Shown here: in pieces, positions 1-6,428 of the stretch
Numbering within the stretch: the stretch's first letter is position 1
Layout: each line of letters starts with the position of its first letter
Origin: Roseovarius sp.
Lineage (GTDB): Bacteria; Pseudomonadota; Alphaproteobacteria; Rhodobacterales; Rhodobacteraceae
Length of the DNA stretch: 9,465 bases
NCBI GenBank assembly: GCA_021767845.1
Contig: JAASSQ010000111.1
Span: 1-9,465 of the forward strand
Reading direction: 5' to 3'
The notes under the pieces: model-generated
Databases searched by the model: none
The model's input: only the letters and a program-made list of their open reading frames with translations
What the model was told of the DNA's origin: nothing
Position numbers and translations under genes: made by a program

Positions 1-7
1 CCGCCCC

Positions 8-697
8 CTACCCCAACGCATAGCCCGCGCCGCGCACGGTGCGGACGGGATCGGTGCCGCCGTGCTGGCAGAGCGCCTTGCGCAGCCGGCCGATATGGAC
101 ATCGACGGTGCGGGTATCGACATAGATGTCGCGCCCCCAGACCCGGTCGAGCAGTTGTTCGCGCGACCACACGCGGCCCGGCTTCTCCATGAAGGTCGAG
201 AGCAGCCGGAATTCCGTCGGCCCCAGTTTCAGCGGCTGGTCGGCGCGGGTGACGCGGTGGGTTTCGGCGTCGAGCACGATGTCGTCGTATTCCAGCCGCT
301 CGCCCACCGTGGAGGGGCGCGCGCGGCGCAGGAGGGCGCGGACGCGGGCCATCAACTCGATCACCGAATAGGGTTTGACCACGTAATCGTCGGCGCCGGT
401 TTCCAGCCCGCGCACGCGATCGACCTCTTCGGAGCGGGCCGAGAGCATCAGAATCGGCACGCCGCGCGTGTCGGCGCGGGTCTTGAGCTGGCGGCAGACC
501 TCGATGCCCGAGACATTGGGCAGCATCCAGTCGAGCACGATCAGGTCGGGCGCGCCCTCTTCGACCAGCAGGAGCGCCTCTTCGCCGTTCTCGGCGGTGG
601 TGACGCGGAAGCCGTCGGCCTCCAGATTGTAGCTGAGCACCTCGCGTTGCGCGGGCTCATCCTCGACCAGAAGAACGGTGGGCTGATCGCTGCTCAT
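8..697 (-). CDS. phoB: Phosphate regulon response regulator PhoB (OmpR family)
   Basis: This is a DNA-binding response regulator that, when phosphorylated by PhoR, should activate phosphate-starvation genes from Pho boxes. The 229 residues match the usual PhoB length. The receiver domain covers about residues 6-121, with the acidic pair E12/D13, phosphoacceptor D56 in LIVLDWMLP, S87 and the conserved K108 in VVKPY. The winged-helix domain covers about 135-228, with the recognition helix near VDTRTVDVHIGRLRKAL (193-209) and the terminal wing RTVRGAGYAL. The stop is TAG. It is the last gene of the pst operon, 17 bases after phoU, with an AGGA motif about 10 bases before the ATG. Having no evident promoter of its own, it is probably transcribed from the Pho-box promoter before pstS and so autoregulated (inference). 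Its kinase gene phoR lies at the other end of the cluster. The window ends 7 bases past the stop, so its terminator is not visible. Confidence 0.96.
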   Translation of the reverse strand: MSSDQPTVLLVEDEPAQREVLSYNLEADGFRVTTAENGEEALLLVEEGAPDLIVLDWMLPNVSGIEVCRQLKTRADTRGVPILMLSARSEEVDRVRGLETGADDYVVKPYSVIELMARVRALLRRARPSTVGERLEYDDIVLDAETHRVTRADQPLKLGPTEFRLLSTFMEKPGRVWSREQLLDRVWGRDIYVDTRTVDVHIGRLRKALCQHGGTDPVRTVRGAGYALG

Positions 698-714
698 GGG
701 TCATGCCGTCCTGT

Positions 715-1434
715 TCAGGCCTCGGGGGCCACGTTGGGGTCGATCGAGGTGCGGTCCTGCTTGGGCCGGCTTTCCTCGGGCATTTCACCGGTCACGAGGT
801 AGACCACCTGCTCGGCGATGGAGGTGACGTGGTCGCCCATCCGCTCGGTGTTCTTGGCGATGAAATGCAGGTGCATGCAGGGCGTGATGTTGCGCGGGTC
901 TTCCATCATGAAGGTCAGGAATTCGCGAAAGAGCGCGTTGTACATCTGATCCACGTCATGGTCGCGCAGCACCACGTCCTGCGCCAGCCCGGCATCGCGC
1001 TGGATATAGGCATCGAGCGCGTCGCGCAGCATCCGTTCCACCTCGCGCGCCATGCGGCGCAGGGCGGCGGTGGCGCCGTTGATCGGGGCCATCTGGGTCA
1101 GGACGGTGGTGCGCTTGGCCATGTTCTTGGCGTAGTCGCCGATCCGTTCGAGGTTGCCGGCGATCTTCATCACCGTCAGGATCAGCCGCAGGTCGATGGC
1201 GGTGGGGGCGCGCAGGGCGATGACGCGGGCCGCTTCCTCGTTGATCTGCTCCTCGAGCGCGTCGATCGCGCGGTCACCGCTGCGGACCTGTTCGGCCAGT
1301 TCCTCGTCCCGGGTTTCGAGCGAGGTTGCGGCATCGAGAATGGCCTTCTCGACCAGGCCGCCCATCTTCATGATCTGCGCCTGGATGGTTTCGAGGTCGC
1401 GGTCGAAGGCCGAGGCGATATGGGTGTCGGACAT
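715..1434 (-). CDS. phoU: Phosphate signalling regulator PhoU
   Basis: PhoU is a cytoplasmic, all-helical, metal-binding protein that connects the Pst transporter to PhoR, repressing the Pho response when phosphate is plentiful, and restrains phosphate uptake. The 239 residues are close to the usual 230-245. The two-fold repeat of the PhoU domain is visible: NLERIGDYAKNMAKR (94-108) in the first half is echoed by NTERMGDHVTSIAEQ (195-209) in the second. These E-x3-D motifs are the metal-binding signature of the family. The N-terminal helix (HIASAFDRDLETIQAQIMKMGGLVE) is typical. It sits 12 bases after pstB, and its Shine-Dalgarno TAAGGAG includes the pstB stop codon, so translation is probably coupled. 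The last 20 or so residues are a polar, proline-containing tail that looks disordered. Confidence 0.96.
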   Translation of the reverse strand: MSDTHIASAFDRDLETIQAQIMKMGGLVEKAILDAATSLETRDEELAEQVRSGDRAIDALEEQINEEAARVIALRAPTAIDLRLILTVMKIAGNLERIGDYAKNMAKRTTVLTQMAPINGATAALRRMAREVERMLRDALDAYIQRDAGLAQDVVLRDHDVDQMYNALFREFLTFMMEDPRNITPCMHLHFIAKNTERMGDHVTSIAEQVVYLVTGEMPEESRPKQDRTSIDPNVAPEA

Positions 1435-1442
1435 CTTTCTGG

Positions 1443-1449
1443 CTCCTTA
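1443..1449 (-). promoter_or_regulatory. phoU ribosome binding site overlapping pstB stop
   Basis: On the minus strand the sequence TAAGGAG lies 8 bases before the phoU ATG. Its first three bases are the TAA stop codon of pstB. This is a near-perfect Shine-Dalgarno, and it implies that ribosomes finishing pstB can pass directly to phoU. Confidence 0.75.
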
Positions 1450-2244
1450 GCCGATACGGCCGGTGATGTAGCTTTCGGTGCGGTCGTCCACCGGGTTGGT
1501 GAAGATCTGGCCGGTCTCGCCGAATTCGACCAGTTCGCCCAGGTGGAAGAAGGCGGTTTTCTGGCTGACGCGGGCGGCCTGCTGCATCGAGTGGGTGACG
1601 ATCACCACCGAATAGGACTGGCGCAGCTCGTCGATCAGTTCCTCGACCTGGGCGGTGGCGATCGGGTCGAGCGCCGAGCACGGCTCGTCCATCAGCAGCA
1701 CCTCGGGTTCGGTGGCCACGGCGCGGGCGATGCACAGACGCTGCTGCTGGCCGCCCGACAGGCCGGTGCCGGGGGCGTCGAGCCGGTCTTTCACCTCGTC
1801 CCAGATGGCGCCGCGCTTGAGCGCGCGTTCCACGATCTCGTCCAGCTCGGCCTTGTTGCGCGCGAGCCCGTGGATCCGGGGGCCGTAGGCGATGTTGTCG
1901 TAGATCGACTTGGGGAACGGGTTGGGTTTCTGGAACACCATGCCGACCTTGGCACGCAGCTGCACCGGATCGACGCGCTTGTCGTAGATGTCCTCGCCGT
2001 CGAGGCGGATGTCGCCCTCGACGCGGCAGACGTCGATCGTGTCGTTCATCCGGTTCAGGCAGCGCAGGAAGGTGGATTTCCCGCAGCCCGACGGCCCGAT
2101 GAAGGCGGTCACTGTCTTGTCCTCGATATCGACATCCACGTTCTTGATGGCGTGGGTGTCGCCGTAATAGACGTGCACGTTGCGGGCGGAGAATTTGGTT
2201 TCTTGCTGGCTCACGTGTCTCTCCAGGGTTGGCGCGTCATACAT
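1447..2244 (-). CDS. pstB: Phosphate ABC transporter ATP-binding protein PstB
   Basis: PstB is the cytoplasmic ATPase that powers phosphate import through PstC/PstA. All ABC ATPase motifs are intact: Walker A GPSGCGKST (50-58), Q-loop Q105 in MVFQKPNPFP, signature LSGGQQQR (162-169), Walker B EVLLMDEP with D186 and catalytic E187, D-loop SALDP, and H-loop H218 in VTHSM. The PstB hallmarks LRCLNRMNDTI and QKPNPFPKSIYDNIAYGPR separate it from other ABC ATPases. The length of 265 is usual. The ATG at 2244 is chosen, but GTG at 2214 (codon 11) is a serious alternative because a GGAGAG motif lies 4 bases before it, while the upstream ATG has only a weak AAGGGA. I prefer the longer form because related alphaproteobacterial PstB proteins carry a similar N-terminal extension (from memory). 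It follows pstA by 18 bases. Confidence 0.96.
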   Translation of the reverse strand: MYDAPTLERHVSQQETKFSARNVHVYYGDTHAIKNVDVDIEDKTVTAFIGPSGCGKSTFLRCLNRMNDTIDVCRVEGDIRLDGEDIYDKRVDPVQLRAKVGMVFQKPNPFPKSIYDNIAYGPRIHGLARNKAELDEIVERALKRGAIWDEVKDRLDAPGTGLSGGQQQRLCIARAVATEPEVLLMDEPCSALDPIATAQVEELIDELRQSYSVVIVTHSMQQAARVSQKTAFFHLGELVEFGETGQIFTNPVDDRTESYITGRIG

Positions 2245-2262
2245 GGGCTTTCGGTCCCTTGG

Positions 2263-3621
2263 TTACCAGCGGCGCTCGAAGCGGCGGCGCAGGATGATGG
2301 CGATGATATTCATGGTCAGCAGGAAGACCAGAAGGATGATGATCCCGCCCCAGGCGCGTTCGTAATAGGCCGGGTCGGCGCGCTTGGCCCATTCGAAGAT
2401 CTGGGCCGGCATGGCCGAGTTGGGATCCATGAAGCCCGAGGCGAGCCCGTCGGGGTAGTTGGTGGCGATGTAGCCCACCATCCCGATCAGCAGCAGCGGC
2501 GCGGTTTCGCCCAGGGCTTGCGCCAGGCCGATGATCGTGCCGGTCAGGATGCCGGGCATGGCCATCGGCAGAACGTGGTGGAACACCGCCTGCATCTTGG
2601 ACGCCCCCACCCCGAGCGCGGCATCGCGGATCGAGGGCGGCACGGATTTGAGCGAGGCGCGGGTCGAGATCACGATGGTCGGCAGGGTCATCAGCGTCAG
2701 CGTCAGCCCGCCCACCAGCGGCGCGGATTGCGGCAGATGCGCGAACTGGATGAAGGCGGCGAGGCCAAGGATGCCGAACACGATCGAGGGTACGGCGGCG
2801 AGGTTGGAGATATTCACCTCGATCAGGTCGGTGAAGCGGTTTTGCGGGGCGAATTCCTCGAGATAGATCGAGGCCGCGACGCCGATGGGCAGCGACAGGG
2901 CCAGCACCACCAGCATCATGAAGAACGAGCCCAGCATCGACACGCCCAGCCCGGCCTGTTCGGGCCGCGACTCGGACGCGTCGGCGCCGGTGATGAAGGC
3001 CCAGTTGAACGCCTTGGTCACGATGCCCGCCTCGCGCAGCGCGTCGGTCAGGTCGAGATGTTCGGCGTCGATGTTCTTGTCGCGGGCCACGTCCTCGCGC
3101 ATCACGCGCCCCTTGAGGTAGCCATCGACCCGCGAGGCGGCGAGCAGGCGGAACTCGACCGTCTGGCCGATCAGGTCGGGATTGGCGATGACCGTGTCGC
3201 GCACCTGGGCCGCGGCCGAGGCCGACAGCAGTTGCTTCATGTCCTTGGCCGACTCCAGCGGCGTGTCTATGCCCGCCTCCTGCACCGCGTCGAACAGCCC
3301 TTGCTGGATCAACGGCTTGTAGCCGAAGGTCGAGACTTTCTTGATGTCCTCGACCTGGCGCTCGCCGCCCTTGTCGAGCTTTGCGGGGTCCAGGTAGACC
3401 GGCACCTTGATGAAGGTCTGATGGAAGGCGCCCACCCCGTTGAAGAGGATCGAGCCCAGCAGGATCGCGAGGAACAGAAGCCCCGTGGCGATGGCGGCGA
3501 TGCCGTAGGCGCGGAACCGGGTTTCGGCGCGGTTGCGGCGGCGGGTGCGGTCGTCAAGCGTGGTGAGCGAGCGGCGCGCGGGCGCGTGGCCGCGCTCTTC
3601 GGGGAGGCTGGCGTCGGTCAT
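2263..3621 (-). CDS. pstA: Phosphate ABC transporter permease PstA, long form with N-terminal domain
   Basis: PstA is one of two inner-membrane permease subunits of the Pst phosphate importer. At 452 residues it is about 150 longer than E. coli PstA. A cytoplasmic, basic N-terminus leads into a first membrane helix at about 39-61. A large soluble region follows (about 62-225), matching the DUF3333-type domain of alphaproteobacterial PstA. The permease core has helices at about 227-249, 273-293, 300-320, 350-375 and 424-446. The coupling-helix (EAA) loop that docks on PstB is SLKSVPPSIRDAALGVGASK (323-342), followed by FHHVLP. The ATG overlaps the pstC stop by 4 bases (ATGA), and GGGAG lies 8 bases upstream within pstC, so translation is coupled. 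The extra domain should face the periplasm, where it could meet PstS or the matching PstC loop (inference). Confidence 0.95.
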   Translation of the reverse strand: MTDASLPEERGHAPARRSLTTLDDRTRRRNRAETRFRAYGIAAIATGLLFLAILLGSILFNGVGAFHQTFIKVPVYLDPAKLDKGGERQVEDIKKVSTFGYKPLIQQGLFDAVQEAGIDTPLESAKDMKQLLSASAAAQVRDTVIANPDLIGQTVEFRLLAASRVDGYLKGRVMREDVARDKNIDAEHLDLTDALREAGIVTKAFNWAFITGADASESRPEQAGLGVSMLGSFFMMLVVLALSLPIGVAASIYLEEFAPQNRFTDLIEVNISNLAAVPSIVFGILGLAAFIQFAHLPQSAPLVGGLTLTLMTLPTIVISTRASLKSVPPSIRDAALGVGASKMQAVFHHVLPMAMPGILTGTIIGLAQALGETAPLLLIGMVGYIATNYPDGLASGFMDPNSAMPAQIFEWAKRADPAYYERAWGGIIILLVFLLTMNIIAIILRRRFERRW

Positions 3622-5081
3622 TCGTATTGCTCCCGGTACTTGCGGACGATGTAGAGGGCAAAGACATTGAGCCCCAGGGTGATGACGAAGAGCGTCATGC
3701 CGAGCGCGAAGGCCACCAGCGCCTCGGGCGAGGCGAAATCGGCATCGCCGGTCAACTGGCTGACGATCTTGGCGGTCACGGTGGTCATGGCATCGAAAGG
3801 ATTGAGGCTGAGCCGGGCGGCGGCCCCGGCCCCCAGCACGACGATCATGGTCTCGCCGATGGCGCGGCTGGCGGCCAGCAGGATCGCGCCCACGATGCCC
3901 GGCAGCGCCGCGGGCAGCACCACCTGCCGCACGGTTTCGGACTTGGTCGCGCCCAGCCCGTAAGAGCCGTCGCGCATCGCCTGCGGCACCGCGTTGATGA
4001 TGTCATCGGAGAGCGAGCTGACGAAGGGAATGAGCATGATGCCCATCACCAGACCGGCGGTCATCACGGCGGTGCCCGCCTGCATGATGCCCAGCCCCTC
4101 GTCCCCGAAGACGGTCACGAGCATCGGCCCCACGGTGAGCAGCGCGAAGAGGCCGTAGACGATGGTGGGGATGCCGGCCAGCACCTCGAGCAGCGGCTTG
4201 GCGACCGAGCGCACGGGGCGCGAGGCGTATTCCGACAGATACACCGCCGAGAACAGCCCGATCGGCACCGCCACGAGAAGCGCGATGATCGAGATGTAGA
4301 AGGTGCCCCAGAGAAGCGGGATGATGCCCAGTTCCGAGCCGCCCCCGAAGCTGGGCGACCAGGTGGTCCCGAAGAAGAAATCCCAGGCCGGGTAGAGCTG
4401 GAAGAACTCCAGCGTATTGAAGATCAGCGACAGCACGATGCCGATGGTGGTCAGGATGGCAATCGAGGCCGCAAGGATCAGCAGGCCGCGCACGCCCGAT
4501 TCCACCACGTTGCGGGCGCGGAAATCGGGCCGGGTGCGGGCCAGCGCCACGGCAAAGCCCCCGGCCGCCACGATCAGCACCAGCGCCGACATCAGCGTGG
4601 TGGCGGTGCGGGTCATGGCGCGATACCGCTGCGCGGCATCGAGGATCGCGGGGCTGACATCGGAGCCGAGCGCGACGCCGACTTCACCCAGCAGATCGCG
4701 CACATCGGTGGTGTCCGTGCGCACTTCGCGGGCCTCGCGGGCGGTCATCACCCCCTCGCTGACGGCAAGATCCAGACCGTCGGCCACGCGGCGCACGTCC
4801 GACATGACCAGCCCGCGCGTGGCGCTTTCGGGGATCGCGCTGTCGGGCAGCGCCGAGGACACGCGGTTGTCCACCACGAGCGGCTGCGCGATCAGCCAGA
4901 GCGCCAGAACGCCCATCGCCGGGACCAGCGCCATCAGGCCCACATGCGCGCCGTAATAGCTGGGCAGGGAATGCAGGCCGCGGCTGTCGCCGCCGGCGGC
5001 GTGCAATGCGCGGCCACGGCCGAGCACGTAGCCCGCTGCAGCGAGCGCAAGGAGGATGAGGACAAGCCAGGTGACGGGCAT
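3618..5081 (-). CDS. pstC: Phosphate ABC transporter permease PstC, long form
   Basis: PstC is the partner permease of PstA in the inner membrane. The start is ATG at 5081 (487 residues, MPVTWLVLIL...), because GAGG sits 5 bases before it and a hydrophobic helix begins at once. An in-frame ATG at 5126 would add 15 residues but lacks a good ribosome site and lies against the upstream hairpin. Predicted helices are at about 3-20, 46-68, 161-181, 198-221, 257-282, 298-318, 337-357, 392-415 and 457-478. The coupling loop is DDIINAVPQAMRDGSYGLGA (359-378), followed by TKSETVRQVVLP. The region 69-160 is a polar loop, probably periplasmic, and the first ~190 residues are extra relative to E. coli PstC (about 320 residues). 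It lies 93 bases downstream of pstS, behind an attenuator-like hairpin. Confidence 0.95.
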   Translation of the reverse strand: MPVTWLVLILLALAAAGYVLGRGRALHAAGGDSRGLHSLPSYYGAHVGLMALVPAMGVLALWLIAQPLVVDNRVSSALPDSAIPESATRGLVMSDVRRVADGLDLAVSEGVMTAREAREVRTDTTDVRDLLGEVGVALGSDVSPAILDAAQRYRAMTRTATTLMSALVLIVAAGGFAVALARTRPDFRARNVVESGVRGLLILAASIAILTTIGIVLSLIFNTLEFFQLYPAWDFFFGTTWSPSFGGGSELGIIPLLWGTFYISIIALLVAVPIGLFSAVYLSEYASRPVRSVAKPLLEVLAGIPTIVYGLFALLTVGPMLVTVFGDEGLGIMQAGTAVMTAGLVMGIMLIPFVSSLSDDIINAVPQAMRDGSYGLGATKSETVRQVVLPAALPGIVGAILLAASRAIGETMIVVLGAGAAARLSLNPFDAMTTVTAKIVSQLTGDADFASPEALVAFALGMTLFVITLGLNVFALYIVRKYREQYE

Positions 5082-5086
5082 GGGGG

Positions 5087-5090
5087 CCTC
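5087..5090 (-). promoter_or_regulatory. pstC ribosome binding site
   Basis: GAGG on the minus strand, 5 bases before the ATG at 5081. It decides the pstC start in favour of 5081 over the in-frame ATG at 5126. Confidence 0.6.
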
Positions 5091-5093
5091 GGA

Positions 5094-5113
5094 GATCGAA
5101 AGGGATCGGAAGG
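5094..5113 (-). repeat. Two-copy 10-base tandem repeat in the pstC leader
   Basis: Two adjacent 10-base units on the minus strand, CCTTCCGATC and CCTTTCGATC, differ at one base. They lie between the pstS-pstC hairpin and the pstC ribosome site. They may be a simple duplication, and no function is evident. Confidence 0.5.
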
Positions 5114-5124
5114 GGATGTGCAGC

Positions 5125-5155
5125 AAAAGGGGCGGCGCGGATGCGGCGCCGCCCC
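5125..5155 (-). terminator. Attenuator-like rho-independent terminator between pstS and pstC
   Basis: On the minus strand a perfect 10-bp stem (GGGGCGGCGC with GCGCCGCCCC, plus-strand arms 5129-5138 and 5146-5155) encloses a 7-base loop and is followed at once by TTTT (5125-5128). This is the form of an intrinsic terminator with a short T-run. It lies 19 bases after the pstS stop and 47 bases before pstC. Because pstC, pstA, pstB, phoU and phoB have no other visible promoter, it most likely terminates partially. It would also protect the 3' end of a pstS-only transcript, giving more binding protein than permease (inference). Confidence 0.75.
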
Positions 5156-5174
5156 CGGCGTGTCTTGGACGGGC

Positions 5175-6215
5175 TTACATGCCTTCGCCCATGGTCACTT
5201 CGTCAGCGATCTTCGCCTGGGTCTTGGCCAGTTCCGGGTCCGACACGAGGCCGTAGTTGGCCAGCGGACCGTCGGGGCCGGCGATCTCGTCGGAGACGAA
5301 GAACTCGGCGTATTCCTTGAGGCCGGGGATCACGCCGATATGTGCCTTCTTGACGTAGAAGAAGAGCGGGCGCGACACCGGGTATTCGCCGCTGGCGATG
5401 GTGTCGGTCGAGGGCTCGACCCCGGACATGGTGGCCACTTTCAGCTTGTCGGTGTTGTTCTCGTAGAAGGCCAGGCCGAACACGCCGACGCCGTCGGCGT
5501 TGGAGTCGATGCGCGCCAGGGTTTCGGTGTAGTCACCGTCGATATCGACCGACTTGCCATCGGTGCGCACGGACATGCAGGCATGTTCGACCGCGTCTTC
5601 GTCCATGCCGGCCTCTTCCATCGCCTTCATGGCGCCGGTGTCCTCGCAGCCCTGAAGAAGCACTTTTTCTTCAAAGACTTCGCGGGTGCCGTGCTTGGTG
5701 CCGGGGATGAAGGCGGCGATTTCGACGGCCGGAAGGTCGCCGTTGAAATCGGCCCACTGGTTGTGCGGGTTCTCGACCAGTTCGCCATCGACCAGCACCT
5801 TTTCGGCCAGCGCGTTGTACCAGTCCGAGGGTTCGAAGGCGGTGAAGGCCGGGCCGTCGATCTGGCTGGCGAAGACGATGCCGTCATAGCCGATGCGGAC
5901 CTCGATGATCTCGTCCACGCCGTTTTCGGCGCAGGCCTTGATTTCCTTTTCGCGGATCGCGCGGCTGGCATTGGCCACGTCGATGGTGTTCTCGCCCACG
6001 CCTTCGCAGAATCGCTTGAGACCGGCCGAGGAGCCGCCCGATTCGACCACCGGGGTCGGGAAGTCGAAGTTCTCGCCGAAGGCTTCGGCCACGATCGAGG
6101 CATAGGGCAGCACGGTGGACGAGCCGGCGACCTGCACGTTGTCACGGGCCGCGGCGGCGGTGGCCGAAACGGCGGCGATCGCCAGGGTCGAGACGGTCAT
6201 CTTGATGTAGGACAT
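5175..6215 (-). CDS. pstS: Periplasmic phosphate-binding protein PstS
   Basis: PstS captures phosphate in the periplasm and delivers it to PstC/PstA. The first ~23 residues form a Sec signal peptide (hydrophobic TLAIAAVSATAAAA, likely cleaved after AAA at 23). Family phosphate-loop motifs follow: VAGSSTVLPYA (29-39), ESGGSSAGLKRFCEG (58-72), DVANASRAI (79-87), GYDGIVFA (109-116) and the GTREVFEEKV loop (176-185). Four cysteines (70, 95, 190, 213) lie in two pairs and could form two disulfides in the periplasm (inference). The mature protein is acidic. The length of 346 is usual. The ATG has an excellent AGGAG 7 bases upstream. It is the first gene of the operon, downstream of a Pho box, so it should be strongly induced by phosphate limitation. 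Confidence 0.96.
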   Translation of the reverse strand: MSYIKMTVSTLAIAAVSATAAAARDNVQVAGSSTVLPYASIVAEAFGENFDFPTPVVESGGSSAGLKRFCEGVGENTIDVANASRAIREKEIKACAENGVDEIIEVRIGYDGIVFASQIDGPAFTAFEPSDWYNALAEKVLVDGELVENPHNQWADFNGDLPAVEIAAFIPGTKHGTREVFEEKVLLQGCEDTGAMKAMEEAGMDEDAVEHACMSVRTDGKSVDIDGDYTETLARIDSNADGVGVFGLAFYENNTDKLKVATMSGVEPSTDTIASGEYPVSRPLFFYVKKAHIGVIPGLKEYAEFFVSDEIAGPDGPLANYGLVSDPELAKTQAKIADEVTMGEGM

Positions 6216-6222
6216 TTGAATG

Positions 6223-6227
6223 CTCCT
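6223..6227 (-). promoter_or_regulatory. pstS ribosome binding site
   Basis: AGGAG on the minus strand, 7 bases before the pstS ATG. It is one of the strongest ribosome sites in the window, which fits high PstS output. Confidence 0.75.
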
Positions 6228-6297
6228 GAGTTGCTTTGGGTCGGGTCGCTTGGGCGCGAACCTCTCCGGCGTGCTAGGTGTCGGCGGCGACGGTTTT

Positions 6298-6326
6298 GTT
6301 AAAGATTTGTAACAGTTTCATGACAG
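6298..6326 (-). promoter_or_regulatory. Pho box (PhoB binding site) upstream of pstS
   Basis: On the minus strand the site reads CTGTCAT-GAAA-CTGTTAC-AAAT-CTTTAAC. The first two 7-mers, with a 4-base AT-rich spacer, differ from the classical Pho-box consensus (CTGTCAT-N4-CTGTCAY) at one base. The third is a degenerate repeat in the same 11-base register (plus-strand units 6320-6326, 6309-6315, 6298-6304). It ends 82 bases before the pstS ATG. In PhoB promoters the box replaces the -35 element. I cannot identify a convincing -10. This AT-rich patch stands out against the GC-rich surroundings and marks the main promoter of the pst-phoU-phoB operon. Confidence 0.88.
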
Positions 6327-6375
6327 ACCCCCTTATTTCGGAAAATTCAGCCGGGTGCGCGCCAGATATGGGCGG

Positions 6376-6392
6376 AAATCCCCGGGCCGGGG
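6376..6392 (-). terminator. Possible weak terminator after phoR
   Basis: On the minus strand the palindrome CCCCGGCCCGGGG is followed by ATTT, about 37 bases after the phoR stop. The stem can form 4-6 bp and the T-run is minimal, so it is at best a weak terminator separating phoR from the pst promoter. It may be only a GC-rich palindrome. Confidence 0.3.
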
Positions 6393-6408
6393 TGGCCGTG
6401 CCGGTCAG

Positions 6409-6417
6409 TTATCCACA
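6409..6417 (+). promoter_or_regulatory. Perfect DnaA-box match
   Basis: TTATCCACA, an exact match to the strong DnaA-box consensus TTATNCACA, lies 11 bases beyond the phoR stop and about 80 bases upstream of the Pho box. It is the only such match I noticed. No AT-rich unwinding region or box cluster is present, so this is not a replication origin. Role unknown, and possibly chance. Confidence 0.4.
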
Positions 6418-6428
6418 GGCAGGCGGGC

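Noticed and set aside
62..802. Plus-strand open frame antisense to phoB
   Set aside because: It is fully explained as a shadow of phoB, which shows all receiver and winged-helix motifs.
703..3654. Very long plus-strand open frame (983 codons) antisense to phoU, pstB and pstA
   Set aside because: Its product is His/Gly/Asp/Arg-rich low-complexity sequence with no recognisable domain. It mirrors the strongly biased codon use of the true minus-strand genes, as is common in high-GC DNA.
5082..5126. Longer pstC start at 5126
   Set aside because: The 15 added residues are unremarkable, no good ribosome site precedes that ATG, it lies right at the terminator T-run, and a well-spaced GAGG supports 5081.
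5482..5500. 8-bp stem with a 3-base loop within pstS (ACGCCGAC/GTCGGCGT)
   Set aside because: It falls in conserved codons for the NADGVGV segment and has no T-run. GC-rich coding palindromes of this size are expected by chance here.
3627..6302. Long plus-strand open frame (891 codons) antisense to pstC and pstS
   Set aside because: Same reason: it covers well-identified genes on the other strand, has unnatural His/Arg/Gly/Asp composition, and its end runs through the Pho-box promoter region.
6216..6428. The gap as a replication origin or small-RNA gene
   Set aside because: Only one DnaA box is present, there is no AT-rich unwinding region or box cluster, and I see no strong terminator-bounded transcript. 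A Pho-box promoter region explains it.
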